Assembly: GCF_003846445.2 (NCBI RefSeq)
Contig: NZ_CP030139.2
Location: forward strand, 124,001 to 188,000
Source: Synechococcus elongatus PCC 11801
Lineage (GTDB): Bacteria > Cyanobacteriota > Cyanobacteriia > Synechococcales > Synechococcaceae
Length of the DNA stretch: 64,000 nucleotides
Direction of reading: 5' to 3'
Below, piece after piece: positions 1 to 8,647 of this stretch. A program made the position numbers and the translations under genes. Within the stretch, counting starts at the first letter, position 1, and every line of letters starts with the position of its first letter. The notes under the pieces were generated by a model. It was not told where the DNA came from. It was given only the letters and a program-made list of their open reading frames with translations, and did not search any database.

Positions 1-1066
1 CTTGGGCTTGGTTGTAACTGATATTGCGTTGCAGCACTTCCCGCTCGAGCTCTGGACGGTTTTGAAAAGCAAGGACAATACTCTCGTCGAGGCTGAGATT
101 CCAAGGTGCGGCTAGTTCTACAGGATCGGCCGTCAAGACATTGACGTTTTGCGGCAGGTTGAGAGCCTGCACTAAGGAACGGCGAGCTTTATCTTGATTT
201 CCGATGCTGTCAACCAAATTTTGTTGGTCTTGAGCAAGCTGAACCTGTTGCCGCAGCACATCAAACTGGGTACCAACGCCAGCTCTGAATAGAGCCTCTG
301 CATCTTTGAGACTTCGTTCCGAGGCAACAACCGATTCCCGCGCAATTCGAACGAGCTGGTCGGCATTCTGGAGCTGATAGTAGGCTTCAGAAACAGTGAG
401 CTGCAGGTCTTCGAGGGTGGCTTCGAGATCCAGTTCTGCTTGGGTGACTTGGTCGCGGCTGGCAGCTAGTTGGGCACCCCGGACAAAATCGAAAATCGTG
501 TAGTTCAGGTTGAGGGTTGCCCCGATCGAAGATTGTCCCAGAGTGGTGAAGAGACTACTGCCTGTGGGCTGAACGGTAGACCCTTCAGTCACATTGAGCC
601 GGTTGCCACTCTGCTGATAGCCAGCATTACCTTGAAGCCCAAGGGTTGGGTAAAGAGCAGCTTCTGTTCCTCGCAGCGCTGCCCGCCGTTGCTCAACTTG
701 GAGCTGGCGAATTTGGACTTGGGGATTGTTGAGGCGAGCTAAATTCAGCGCCTGCTCCAAAGTCAGTGGTTGGAGCGATTCGGTTTGAACTTGGTTGGGC
801 TGATTCGGAAGCTGGAAGGGATTTGGGTTAGCTTGCAACTCCTTGAGCAGATTGGCATCAGGAACTACTTCCTTGACGGGGCTCGATGGAGGCGTCGTCG
901 GTGCCGGCGTGGTTGCGGCTGGTGGTGGGGAGTTTTGGGCAATCGTGGGGGATGGGCCCGTAGCCTGAGGATCCACAATGTCCGCGATCGCCGCAGGCGG
1001 CTCCATTCCATGGGCTGCGATCGCCAGAGCGCTCAGCAAAGAGAGACGGTAGAGAAAAGCAGCCAT
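1..1066 (-). CDS. TolC-type outer membrane efflux protein (3' end outside window)
   Basis: The gene runs off the left edge; about 355 N-terminal residues are visible. It starts at ATG 1066 with a hydrophobic signal segment (MAAFLYRLSLLSALAIA), followed by a Pro/Thr/Ala-rich linker at about residues 45-70. Then come long helical stretches typical of the OEP/TolC fold, including LTLEQALNLARLNNPQVQ and LQLTVSEAYYQLQNADQLV. TolC trimers form the outer-membrane and periplasmic channel of type I secretion and RND efflux systems. No inner-membrane partner is visible. In S. elongatus such a protein could serve secretion of proteins or small molecules; the substrate cannot be read from the sequence. 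The family is clear; the C-terminus is not seen. Confidence 0.9.
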   Translation of the reverse strand, partial: MAAFLYRLSLLSALAIAAHGMEPPAAIADIVDPQATGPSPTIAQNSPPPAATTPAPTTPPSSPVKEVVPDANLLKELQANPNPFQLPNQPNQVQTESLQPLTLEQALNLARLNNPQVQIRQLQVEQRRAALRGTEAALYPTLGLQGNAGYQQSGNRLNVTEGSTVQPTGSSLFTTLGQSSIGATLNLNYTIFDFVRGAQLAASRDQVTQAELDLEATLEDLQLTVSEAYYQLQNADQLVRIARESVVASERSLKDAEALFRAGVGTQFDVLRQQVQLAQDQQNLVDSIGNQDKARRSLVQALNLPQNVNVLTADPVELAAPWNLSLDESIVLAFQNRPELEREVLQRNISYNQAQ

Positions 1067-1255
1067 GGAGGTGTTTGAACAAAAGAGCAGGGTCAAAGGG
1101 AAGCGGATCCGCAGTTAGAGAATTTTCTTCGCTCAGGGAATCCTTGCCTAATGTACCGAGAACCGCAACATTTGCACTGAGTTCCCATTGCGCTGTTCAA
1201 TCGCCGAGAACTCAGGAAACAGCCGCTTTTTAGTGAGACTCTCAGCTGCGATCGC

Positions 1256-2347
1256 TCAACGGTGGGGTAGGTCGGGGAAGGCGGCCGCGATCGCCGGATG
1301 GGCGATCTGTCCCTGAGCCACGTTCAGTCCTTCCGCCAAACCAGAATCGCGATCCAAACTACCCAAGCCGTGGGCGGCGATCGCTTGGACGTAGGGCAGT
1401 GTGCTGTTATTCAGAGCCTGTGTCGCTGTCCAAGGAACAGCCCCAGGCATATTGGGCACGCCGTAGTGAACAACGCCTGCTTCTACGTAAGTTGGTTGGC
1501 TGTGGCTAGTAGGACGCAGGGTTTCAATGCAACCACCTTGATCTACTGCCACATCCACGACAACTGAGCCGGGGTGCATCTGGGTAATCAGGTTGCGACT
1601 AACGAGCACCGGTGCACGGCGTCCGGGCACTAAAACTGCACCAATTAACAGGTCAGCTTGCGGGACGCGGGCTTCAATTTCGGCAGGACTGCTGTAGAGC
1701 AGTTCAACCCGGGACCCAAACAGTGTCTCCAGTTCAGCTAGCCGCTCAACATTGATATCGACAATCTGGACTTTGGCACCCAGGCCGATCGCCATCTTGG
1801 CAGCTTCGGTTCCGACGATCCCGCCACCCAGAATCACCACCGTGCCAGGACTGACACCGGGAACCCCACCTAGTAAAACCCCTCGTCCCCCTTGTTGGCG
1901 TTCTAGAAAGCGAGCTCCAAATTGCACCGACAGTCGACCTGCAATCCGGCTCATCGGCATTAACAACGGCAAACTGCCATTGCGGGCGGTGACAGTTTCA
2001 TAGGCGATCGCGGTCGTTCCGCTGCTGATCAGTCGCTCAGTCAGGGAGCGATCGGCTGCTAAGTGTAAGTAAGTGAACAGGAGTAAGTCCGATCGCAGGT
2101 AGTCGTATTCCTGGGGCAGCGGCTCCTTCACCTTGACCACGAGCGGCTGTTGCCAGACTTCTGCGGCCGTAGCGACGACCTTGGCACCTGCTTGTAAATA
2201 GTCTTCGTCTGGAAATCCCGATCCGACCCCAGCCCCTTGCTCAATCCAGACCTGATGTCCCTGCAGACTGAGTGATCGCACGCTGGCAGGGCTCAGCCCG
2301 ACCCGAAATTCTTGATCCTTGAGCTCACGCGGCACTCCGATGTCCAT
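1256..2347 (-). CDS. ald: Alanine dehydrogenase
   Basis: NAD-dependent enzyme (363 residues) interconverting L-alanine and pyruvate plus ammonium. Residues equivalent to the active site of characterised Ald proteins are present: Arg15 (QEFRVGLSP), Lys74 (VKVKEP), His95 (YLHLAADR) and Asp269 (DVAVDQGG). A Rossmann motif, VVILGGGIVGTEAA, lies at about residues 170-183. Length is normal for the family. The ATG at 2347 begins MDIGVPRELK, the usual N-terminus. It is transcribed divergently from the Hli gene, with about 100 bp between them. As a route for ammonium release or assimilation it fits the nitrogen theme seen elsewhere in the window, but no NtcA-type site lies in its short upstream gap. 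Confidence 0.95.
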   Translation of the reverse strand: MDIGVPRELKDQEFRVGLSPASVRSLSLQGHQVWIEQGAGVGSGFPDEDYLQAGAKVVATAAEVWQQPLVVKVKEPLPQEYDYLRSDLLLFTYLHLAADRSLTERLISSGTTAIAYETVTARNGSLPLLMPMSRIAGRLSVQFGARFLERQQGGRGVLLGGVPGVSPGTVVILGGGIVGTEAAKMAIGLGAKVQIVDINVERLAELETLFGSRVELLYSSPAEIEARVPQADLLIGAVLVPGRRAPVLVSRNLITQMHPGSVVVDVAVDQGGCIETLRPTSHSQPTYVEAGVVHYGVPNMPGAVPWTATQALNNSTLPYVQAIAAHGLGSLDRDSGLAEGLNVAQGQIAHPAIAAAFPDLPHR

Positions 2348-2455
2348 GCTGCGGTCCCGACTGAACGGGCTTATTGTGGCAGATTCCAGCGATCGCGAAC
2401 GTCACCTCCGTTTATTGACAAAATGCAACATCATGGAGAAAAGCTTGCTGCTGCT

Positions 2456-2626
2456 ATGACCACCCTAGAACCAACCATCACGCCTCGCCGCGATCGTCCT
2501 CGCTTTGGCTTCAATGAGACTGCTGAAAAGCTGAACGGGCGTTTGGCCATGCTGGGCTTTATCACGCTAATCGCCTTTGAAATCACCACTCACGAGGGCT
2601 TCCTCCATTGGCTCGGTCTGGTCTAG
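2456..2626 (+). CDS. High-light-inducible (Hli/SCP) protein
   Basis: A 56-residue protein with one chlorophyll-binding helix. The motif [16 protein letters not shown] contains the ExxNGR signature of the LHC superfamily, and a hydrophobic stretch ([11 protein letters not shown]) follows. Hli proteins bind chlorophyll and carotenoid as dimers and protect photosystem II assembly intermediates under high light. I chose ATG 2456 ([10 protein letters not shown]) because family members have a short N-terminal tail; an in-frame ATG at 2423 would add 11 residues. Its last 19 bases overlap the predicted TTG start of rlmN, so the two are probably co-transcribed and coupled. I found no clear HLR1 (RpaB) box in the short upstream gap. 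Confidence 0.9.
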   Translation: MTTLEPTITPRRDRPRFGFNETAEKLNGRLAMLGFITLIAFEITTHEGFLHWLGLV

Positions 2627-3693
2627 AACCGCAAGCGGTTGCTGAAACGACTCCTTTATTGGGGCGATCGCTGCCGGAGTTACAGGATTGGGTTGTTGCC
2701 CAAGGGCAGCCCAGCTACCGTGCCAAGCAGCTGCACCAATGGCTCTACGAGCGCAGCGTCCATAACTTGGCGGAGATTAGCGTTTTCCCCAAAGACTGGC
2801 GTCAGTCCTTGCAATCGGTTCCCGTTGGGCGATCGCGCATCGCTGAGCGCAGTCAATCGCCGAGCGGCACGGTTAAATACCTGCTGCAGCTCGATGATGG
2901 CGAAATCATTGAAGCGGTTGGCATTCCCTCGGGCGATCGCCTGACAGTCTGTGTTTCCTCGCAGGTGGGTTGTGCCATGGCCTGCGACTTTTGTGCCACG
3001 GGCAAAGGGGGGTTCCGGCGGCACCTCGCGCCCCACGAAATCATCGATCAGGTGTTGACCGTTCAAGAAAACTGGCAGCAACGAGTCAGCAATATCGTTT
3101 TCATGGGCATGGGTGAACCCCTGCTCAACCTTGACTCAGTCCTGTCGGCGATTCGCTGCCTCAACCAAGACATCGGCATTGGCCAGCGCGGCATCACAGT
3201 CTCGACCGTTGGGATCCCCGGCCATATTCGCCGCCTCGCCGAAACCGGTCGCGTGGGCGATCGCCCTCTACAGTTCACCTTGGCGGTCAGTTTGCATGCG
3301 TCCAGCCAAGCAGTGCGCGACCAAATTATCCCCAGCTCACGTCACTACCCCATCACTGACTTGCTGCAGGAATGCCGCGATTACGTTCAGATCACAGGGC
3401 GGCGCGTCACCTTCGAATACATTCTGCTGGCAGGGTTGAATGACCATCCTGCTCAAGCTGAGCAACTGGCAAAACTGCTGCGAGGCTTCCAAAGCCACGT
3501 CAATCTGATCCCCTACAACCCCATTGATGAGGTTGAATATCAGCGCCCCAGCAAGGCGAGAGTGGATGCCTTTGCCGAAGCGTTGCGCCAGCAGCGAATT
3601 GCAGTCACTGTGCGTTGGTCTAAAGGATTGGGCGCCGATGCAGCCTGTGGGCAACTGCGAGCCAATCGACGGCCAACCTCTCTCACGGTCTAA
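2608..3693 (+). CDS. rlmN: 23S rRNA/tRNA adenine-C2 methyltransferase RlmN
   Basis: Radical-SAM enzyme methylating C2 of A2503 in 23S rRNA and A37 of some tRNAs. The cluster motif CxxxCxxC is Cys122-Cys126-Cys129 (CAMACDFC). A second conserved cysteine near the C-terminus (about Cys347, DAACGQLR) is the expected methyl-carrying residue. The motif MGMGEPLLN is typical of the family. Length (361) fits. The start is uncertain: no in-frame ATG precedes the conserved part, so TTG 2608 (overlapping the Hli gene) or TTG 2659 must be used. The downstream spacer holds a HIP1-based hairpin. Confidence 0.93.
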   Translation: MARSGLEPQAVAETTPLLGRSLPELQDWVVAQGQPSYRAKQLHQWLYERSVHNLAEISVFPKDWRQSLQSVPVGRSRIAERSQSPSGTVKYLLQLDDGEIIEAVGIPSGDRLTVCVSSQVGCAMACDFCATGKGGFRRHLAPHEIIDQVLTVQENWQQRVSNIVFMGMGEPLLNLDSVLSAIRCLNQDIGIGQRGITVSTVGIPGHIRRLAETGRVGDRPLQFTLAVSLHASSQAVRDQIIPSSRHYPITDLLQECRDYVQITGRRVTFEYILLAGLNDHPAQAEQLAKLLRGFQSHVNLIPYNPIDEVEYQRPSKARVDAFAEALRQQRIAVTVRWSKGLGADAACGQLRANRRPTSLTV

Positions 3694-3740
3694 GCTGAGC
3701 CAGAGCTTTCCTGACCGTTGTCGCAAACTCAACAAAATCA

Positions 3741-3769
3741 AAGCGATCGCTAAAATTCAGCGATCGCTT
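3741..3769. terminator. HIP1-derived perfect hairpin after rlmN
   Basis: Two 11-base arms AAGCGATCGCT (3741-3751) and AGCGATCGCTT (3759-3769) are perfectly complementary around a 7-base A/T-rich loop. Each arm contains one HIP1 octamer. The hairpin lies between convergent genes (rlmN and the zinc-ribbon gene). There is no long T-run, so it may be a weak bidirectional terminator or a 3' end stabiliser. Confidence 0.55.
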
Positions 3770-3811
3770 CTCATGACTCTGTTTTGGTTGGTAGTCAAGG
3801 CTTGGTTGGAC

Positions 3812-4003
3812 TTAACCCCACTGGGGTGGCCGAGAACCAATGCCCGGTGCATAGGCTTCAATGACGCGGCCCGTCAGACTGCAGGTAACTAACAAATAGT
3901 CACAGCAGGGGCATTGGGTTTGCAGCACTTGGCGGCTAGCAAAATGCTCCCGTTCTGCGGGACGGCCGCAATTAGGGCAGCGAATTTGTTGAATCGTTGT
4001 CAT
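3812..4003 (-). CDS. Small double zinc-ribbon protein
   Basis: A 63-residue protein with two cysteine pairs, CPNCG near the N-terminus and CPCCD about 25 residues later, forming a four-cysteine zinc ribbon; the C-terminus is short and glycine/proline-rich (APGIGSRPPQWG). I chose ATG 4003 (MTTIQQIRCPNC); a longer frame to 4045 adds 14 poorly conserved-looking residues. Such small cyanobacterial proteins are sometimes labelled PriA-like from the zinc knuckle alone, but no helicase domain is present and I do not support that name. Function unknown; nucleic-acid or protein binding is a guess from the fold. Confidence 0.7.
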   Translation of the reverse strand: MTTIQQIRCPNCGRPAEREHFASRQVLQTQCPCCDYLLVTCSLTGRVIEAYAPGIGSRPPQWG

Positions 4004-4468
4004 GGTTATATCGATCCTTAGTCCGCAAGAGAGAACAGGCTGCATTAACAGTTTTTGTAGTCCGATTGCTGAACAGAATCGGCAATTAATGGCATCATAT
4101 CGGCGAAAACTAGACGGGGATCAAGGGAAAACTGCGAACTTTCTTTAGTTTCTAAGAAAACCTAGCAGGCTGAATGCTTTGGGGGAATTGGAAATTTTCC
4201 TAAATGCTTCAAATAACTACATCACATTTTTGAATTGGCTTCCTGTTGGCTAAGTGACATTTATGCTAAGAGCGCTGCATCAATCAAAGCGAGAAACCGC
4301 GATCGCAGTAGCGCTGCTGAGCCGCTTCTTACCCTGTCACGATGCCTTGCCTAAAGTTGAGAGAAAATCTAAAAACTTTCTAAAGAGAATTCCGATCGCG
4401 CAATCGTAATTCTTTTTCTAAGCTGCAGAACAGTGCGAAGATGAGGCCGCAGTTAGCCTTTCACCACG
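4004..4468. other. Intergenic promoter region, 465 bp
   Basis: A/T-rich spacer between the divergent zinc-ribbon gene and the symporter gene. It has a small inverted repeat CCGATT/AATCGG at about 4060-4081 and another (TTTCTT/AAGAAA) at about 4140-4160. I see no convincing gene, no GTA-N8-TAC site and no RNA gene. It probably holds both promoters. Confidence 0.5.
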
Positions 4469-6253
4469 ATGCAGCTTCTAGACTGGGTGGTCATCGGTCT
4501 TTACTTGGTCATCAGCTTAGGTATTGGTCTGTACTTTGCCCGCCGAGCCTCGCGGGGCATTGAAGACTTCTTCCTGTCGGGGCGATCGCTGCCGTGGTGG
4601 TTGTCCGGCGCCAGTATGGCCGCTACGACCTTCTCGGTTGATACGCCGCTCTACGTTGCTGGACTGGTTGGGACGCGCGGGATTGCTGGTAACTGGGAGT
4701 GGTGGTGCTTTGGTCTTGCCCACGTCAGCTTGATCTATATCTTTGCCCGTCTTTGGCGGCGATCGGAGATCATCACCGATGCGGAACTAACAGAGCTGCG
4801 CTACGGCGGTCAGACAGCAGCTTGGTTACGGGGGATCAAGGCCTTTTTGTTTGCAGTGCCGATCAACTGTATCGGCATCGGCTACGCCATTCTGGCGATG
4901 ACCAAAACAATCGAGGCGCTGGGCGTTTGGAACAGTCTGGGCTTCGATGTGGGCGAGAACAGTCGCCTCTGGAGTGTCATTGCAATTTGCCTGATCGTCT
5001 TGGTCTACTCGGGGGTCTCTGGTCTTTGGGGGGTCGTGGTTACCGATTTCTTCCAGCTCGTCCTAGCGCTGGTCGGGGCTTTGATTGTGGCGGCCAGTGC
5101 CGTCAGCAGCATTGGCGGTATGGGTAACTTGGTCGATCAGCTGCAGGCGATGGGCTTGGGGCGATCGCTCGACTTTCTTCCCTTCCGCTGGAGCGGGGGC
5201 AGCTTCGACTGGACTGAAACGGCTGGCCTGACCACAACGACATTTTTGGCCTATCTCGGCCTGCAGTGGTGGACTTTCCGTCGCAGCGATGGTGGGGGGG
5301 AGTTTATTCAGCGGTTGGCAGCCTCTCGCACCGAGGGCGACGCCGCCAAAGCGGCTTGGCTGTTCAACATCATCAATTACGTTGTACGGACATGGCCCTG
5401 GGTCATTGTTGGCTTAGCAGCCCTCGTGCTCTATCCCAACCTGAGCGATCGAGAGTTGGGCTATCCCAAGCTGATGCTGGACTTTTTGCCGCCGGGGTTG
5501 CTGGGGTTGGTGGCTGCCTCGTTACTCGCCGCCTTCATGAGTACGGTGTCGACCTCCATCAACTGGGGCGCCTCTTATCTGACGAATGACTTGTACCGCC
5601 GTTTCTGGCGATCGCAGGCTTCGGCAGCGGAACTGGTGACAGTCGGTCGGCTTGCCTCCGTGTTCGTGACTGTTTTGGGGGCTGTCACCGCTTTCTTCAG
5701 TGATGATGTCGGCACGGTCTTCCGCTTGGTGATTGCGATCGGGACTGGTCCTGGCGTTGTCCTGATTCTGCGTTGGTATTGGTGGCGGATTAACGCGGCA
5801 GCGGAATTGGCGGCGATGCTGGCAGGCTTCGTTGTTGGCCTTTCGACCTCAGTGCTGCCTTGGCTGAAAATCCCTGATTTTGGGTTACGGCTTCTGGTCA
5901 CAACCCTGATTTCAGCGGCAATCTGGATTACGGTCATGCTGCTGACCCCCCCCGAGCCCGAATCGGTTTTGCAGAGCTTCTACGCGCGAATTCGCCCGGG
6001 TGGCCCTGGCTGGCGACGACAACAACAACAGTCGGGGCTGGCTCCAATTCAAGACCTTCGTATTGATGGCCTGCGGATTGTCGCAGCCTCTTTGCTGCTA
6101 TTCGGCAGTATGTTCAGTGTTGGAGGCTTCTTGCTCTTGCAGCCTCTGACTGGCTGGCTCGCGCTGCTCACCGCTGTTTTGGGTGGGTTCTGGTTGCGGA
6201 AATTGAGCCATCACCGTCTTCCAACCCTACCCACCCCAACACTCTTGCCATGA
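4469..6253 (+). CDS. Sodium:solute symporter (SSS family)
   Basis: A 594-residue polytopic membrane protein with about 13 hydrophobic segments. The N-terminal signature (FFLSGRSLPWWLSGASMAAT followed by TFSVDTPL) is that of the SSS (SLC5) family, which includes the LeuT-fold sodium symporters for sugars, proline, pantothenate, acetate and urea. The substrate cannot be predicted. The C-terminal 60 residues carry two further hydrophobic segments. The stop codon overlaps the start of a small membrane-protein gene (ATGA, 6250-6253), suggesting translational coupling. The start at ATG 4469 gives the normal family N-terminus (MQLLDWVVIGLYL). Confidence 0.9.
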   Translation: MQLLDWVVIGLYLVISLGIGLYFARRASRGIEDFFLSGRSLPWWLSGASMAATTFSVDTPLYVAGLVGTRGIAGNWEWWCFGLAHVSLIYIFARLWRRSEIITDAELTELRYGGQTAAWLRGIKAFLFAVPINCIGIGYAILAMTKTIEALGVWNSLGFDVGENSRLWSVIAICLIVLVYSGVSGLWGVVVTDFFQLVLALVGALIVAASAVSSIGGMGNLVDQLQAMGLGRSLDFLPFRWSGGSFDWTETAGLTTTTFLAYLGLQWWTFRRSDGGGEFIQRLAASRTEGDAAKAAWLFNIINYVVRTWPWVIVGLAALVLYPNLSDRELGYPKLMLDFLPPGLLGLVAASLLAAFMSTVSTSINWGASYLTNDLYRRFWRSQASAAELVTVGRLASVFVTVLGAVTAFFSDDVGTVFRLVIAIGTGPGVVLILRWYWWRINAAAELAAMLAGFVVGLSTSVLPWLKIPDFGLRLLVTTLISAAIWITVMLLTPPEPESVLQSFYARIRPGGPGWRRQQQQSGLAPIQDLRIDGLRIVAASLLLFGSMFSVGGFLLLQPLTGWLALLTAVLGGFWLRKLSHHRLPTLPTPTLLP

Positions 6254-6402
6254 TCACCGTTCTCCGCCAGTACGTTTTGCCGCTGTTGATTGTGCTGACC
6301 TTCTTTGTGGCGTTGGTTGCGGTCAGTGCCCGCGCCTTTCTGCCCGATGACATGTCAGCACCGGCACCGATCGAGCCTGCTGCTGTGGTGCTGTGGCGGT
6401 AG
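6250..6402 (+). CDS. Small single-span membrane protein coupled to the symporter
   Basis: A 50-residue open frame. It starts at an ATG overlapping the symporter stop by four bases (ATGA) and ends at TAG 6400-6402. It has a basic N-terminus (MITVLRQYV), one hydrophobic segment at about residues 8-25 (VLPLLIVLTFFVALVAVS) and a short Pro/Ala-rich tail. Its end overlaps the start of the GNAT gene. The coupling, membrane topology and sandwich position between two real genes argue that it is translated. Some SSS transporters have small accessory membrane proteins encoded next to them (YjcH with ActP, YhdT with PanF), but I see no sequence match. A role as symporter subunit is inference. Confidence 0.65.
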   Translation: MITVLRQYVLPLLIVLTFFVALVAVSARAFLPDDMSAPAPIEPAAVVLWR

Positions 6403-6878
6403 CCTTACCTGCCGGCTATGAGTGGCAGCGTGGTCAGCCCCGCGATCGCGCTCAACTGTTGCGCTATCTCCAAGCGGGCTACAGCGAAGGCACGGCATCA
6501 CTACCACCTAGCCATCTTGCCCGAACCCTCGATCGCTTTCTGAGCGAAGAGACGTCGATCTGGTGGATCGTGACGGCTGGCGATCGCCAGATTGTCGCGG
6601 GTCTTTGGCTAGGACAGTCGCAAGACCAACGCACAGGCGATCGCCAGACCTACATCTTTCTCGTCTATGTGGAGCCGGAACATCGGCGGCGGGGGCTAGC
6701 CACTGCACTGCTGGCCCAAGCAGAAGACTGGGCCGAGTTGCAAGGCGATCGCAGCCTCAGTTTGCAGGTCTATGCCGATAATCCCGGCGCGATCGCCCTG
6801 TACCAACGTGCGGGGTTCTGTGTAGAAAGCTTGAGTCTCAGCAAGCCACTGATCCGCAACGCTGCCAGCGAGTCCTGA
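6393..6878 (+). CDS. GNAT family N-acetyltransferase
   Basis: A 161-residue acetyl-CoA-dependent acetyltransferase. The motif A region reads VYVEPEHRRRGLATALL, with the RRRGLA pyrophosphate-binding loop at about residues 98-103, and motif B contains NPGAIALYQRAGF, the usual C-terminal signature of RimI-like GNAT enzymes. It starts at GTG 6393, overlapping the upstream small membrane gene, so the symporter, small protein and GNAT genes probably form one operon. The acceptor substrate cannot be predicted. Confidence 0.88.
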   Translation: MAVALPAGYEWQRGQPRDRAQLLRYLQAGYSEGTASLPPSHLARTLDRFLSEETSIWWIVTAGDRQIVAGLWLGQSQDQRTGDRQTYIFLVYVEPEHRRRGLATALLAQAEDWAELQGDRSLSLQVYADNPGAIALYQRAGFCVESLSLSKPLIRNAASES

Positions 6879-6968
6879 CTGTCCGTGGAGGTCCTTCGAT
6901 AGACTGCCGCTAGCCCAGAGCGAACGGGACAGATCGACCCGAACCCCTCTTTGGTTAAAGTATTTTTT

Positions 6969-7721
6969 ATGCGCAGTGATGATCTCTACTTGATTGAGGA
7001 CGTGGAATCGGCTTTGGTCGATCCCCTCGATCAGCTCCTTCAGACAGAAGACACCACACCGCCAGATCCCGAAGTGATGCTGGTGCAGCTTCAGGATGCC
7101 AACGCGCTCAATCGTCTGGCAGCGGTTCGGGCTTTTGCGGCTTTGACTGAACCACGGGCGATTCCTCACCTAATCAAAGCGCTGGATGATACCTGTCCCA
7201 ATATTCGGACAGCGGCTGCCTATGCTTTGGGGCGCAATGTCAGTCACCAAGCCGTCGATGTTCTGATTGAATGTCTGCGCCACGATCAAAATGACAATGT
7301 TCGCAAAGCAGTGGCTTGGGCGCTGGGCAACTACAGCGATCGCCGCTCGATTCAACCCCTAATCGAAGCGCTGCGCCACGACATTGCGCCGGTTCGCCTT
7401 TGGGCAGCCAGCTCCTTGGGCAACACGGCCGTCGTTGATTACGAAACCGTGATCGGTGCGGTTCCCAGCTTGATTGAAGCCCTACGCCGTGATCCGGAAG
7501 CCGATGTACGCAGCAACTGTGCTTGGTCGCTGGGCCAACTGTGCCGACCACTGCCTGCCAATATCGTCTACGCCACAGTCATCGATGCCCTGATCGAGGC
7601 TTTGGTGGAAGACGAAGATATGAGTGTGCGCGAAGATGCCAAAGCCTCGCTACTGCAAGTCGGCGATGCTCGCGCCCTGCAAATGATTGAAACCCTCCAG
7701 CAAGATGGCCTGCTCTGGTAG
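6969..7721 (+). CDS. HEAT-repeat (PBS-lyase-like) protein
   Basis: A 250-residue protein built from five to six HEAT-like repeats of about 31 residues from residue 40 on, each with the Ala-rich pattern VRxxAAxALG (for example NIRTAAAYALG, NVRKAVAWALG, PVRLWAASSLG). Cyanobacterial proteins of this type include phycobilin lyase subunits (CpcE-like), the NblB family and scaffold proteins. Phycobilisome involvement is possible, but the repeats alone do not prove it. The acidic N-terminal 35 residues are outside the repeats. I chose ATG 6969 (MRSDDLYLIED) over an upstream TTG at 6951. It stands alone, with about 90 bp upstream and 290 bp downstream. Confidence 0.85.
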   Translation: MRSDDLYLIEDVESALVDPLDQLLQTEDTTPPDPEVMLVQLQDANALNRLAAVRAFAALTEPRAIPHLIKALDDTCPNIRTAAAYALGRNVSHQAVDVLIECLRHDQNDNVRKAVAWALGNYSDRRSIQPLIEALRHDIAPVRLWAASSLGNTAVVDYETVIGAVPSLIEALRRDPEADVRSNCAWSLGQLCRPLPANIVYATVIDALIEALVEDEDMSVREDAKASLLQVGDARALQMIETLQQDGLLW

Positions 7722-8012
7722 CGATCGCTGAAGCACACCCCGATTCATTTGCCTGCTTAAGGTGATTGTGTGGCAGGCAAGCCAGACCCGTTCGATGGCT
7801 CGCAGTAGTGCTGAAGCGCATGATAGGGACAAACTTGGGTGCGATCGCTCCATTGGTTTCTGGCAGTTGCAGCTCAGCCAAAAACCTAATTACTGAGCCT
7901 TAACCTCACCGAATATTTGAGCTACGGTAAGAGCATCTTGCGACAGCCAGCTCGGCTTGTCCTGATCATTGTCTGAGTCGTTCACCGCATCCCGATCGCT
8001 TGGATTGCTGCT
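7722..8012. other. Intergenic region, 291 bp
   Basis: Spacer before the DUF2997 gene. It holds scattered HIP1 sites and a single Pho-box-like octamer CTTAACCT at about 7899, without the further tandem copies a PhoB site would need. The minus-strand open frames here are not convincing. Confidence 0.4.
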
Positions 8013-8216
8013 ATGACCTTGGAAACGCTGGAGTTTGTGATTCATCCCGATGGACGGGTTGAAGAACAAGTCACGGGGATTCAGGGCAAGCATTGCACCG
8101 AAATCACTGCCGAAATCGAAGCACAGCTGGGGCAGGTTGTGACCCAACATCCTTCAGCTGACTACTTCGCTAATGCTGCAGTTGTTACCTCGGTCGAGCA
8201 ATCGACCGACTACTGA
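8013..8216 (+). CDS. DUF2997 domain protein
   Basis: A 67-residue protein with the DUF2997 pattern: a short beta-hairpin-like start (LEFVIHPDGRVEEQVTGIQG) and a Cys/Glu-rich helix (KHCTEITAEIEAQLGQVV). In cyanobacteria this family is usually encoded next to ycf35 and a 4Fe-4S ferredoxin-like gene, exactly the order seen here (gap 42 bp). Function is unknown; the context suggests an iron-sulfur or redox-linked role. The start ATG 8013 is the first in the frame and gives the family length. Confidence 0.8.
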   Translation: MTLETLEFVIHPDGRVEEQVTGIQGKHCTEITAEIEAQLGQVVTQHPSADYFANAAVVTSVEQSTDY

Positions 8217-8258
8217 TCGCGATCGCTGGCCCCGTTCGTTTGTCGGATAGAGGTTTCT

Positions 8259-8645
8259 ATGTCTCACTTCAGCCGCATCAAAACGCAGATCCGCAACCTC
8301 AACTTTCTTCAGTCGGCATTGACAGATCTCGGCATTGACTGGAAAGCAGGTCCGGTGCCGGTGCGGGGCTATCAAGGGCAAACGGAAACTGCGACCGTGG
8401 CGATCGAACAAAATAATGGCTACGACATTGGCTTCCGTTGGAATGGCCAAGAATATGAACTGGTCGCCGACCTCCAATATTGGCAGCAACCGCTGACGGT
8501 GGAGCGTTTCCTCAGCCAAGTTACCCAGCGCTATGCCTACCGCACGGTGCTCTCCACCACCGCCGATCAAGGCTTCCAAGTGGCGGAAGAAGTGAAACAA
8601 GCGGATGGTTCGATTCGCTTGGTTGTCCAACGCTGGAACGGCTAA
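8259..8645 (+). CDS. ycf35: Ycf35 / DUF1257 protein
   Basis: A 128-residue protein of the DUF1257 family, encoded as ycf35 in red-lineage plastids and in cyanobacteria. The N-terminus (MSHFSRIKTQIRNL) is the family hallmark. The protein has an alpha/beta pattern ending in the basic/hydrophobic IRLVVQRW. No catalytic motif is visible and the function is unsettled. It lies between DUF2997 (42 bp upstream) and the ferredoxin gene, which starts 2 bp after its stop, so the three are almost certainly one operon. Confidence 0.9.
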   Translation: MSHFSRIKTQIRNLNFLQSALTDLGIDWKAGPVPVRGYQGQTETATVAIEQNNGYDIGFRWNGQEYELVADLQYWQQPLTVERFLSQVTQRYAYRTVLSTTADQGFQVAEEVKQADGSIRLVVQRWNG

Positions 8646-8647
8646 CA

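Noticed and set aside
2608-2640. RSGLEP at the RlmN N-terminus resembling the ferredoxin RSGLEPELGG motif
   Set aside because: Only six residues match, the frame there overlaps the Hli gene, and the RlmN start itself is uncertain; probably coincidence.
3812-4003. PriA label for the small zinc-ribbon protein
   Set aside because: Only a cysteine knuckle is shared; there is no helicase domain.
7579-7881. 100-residue minus frame opposite the HEAT-repeat gene end
   Set aside because: Mostly antisense to a clear gene; composition is that of a shadow frame.
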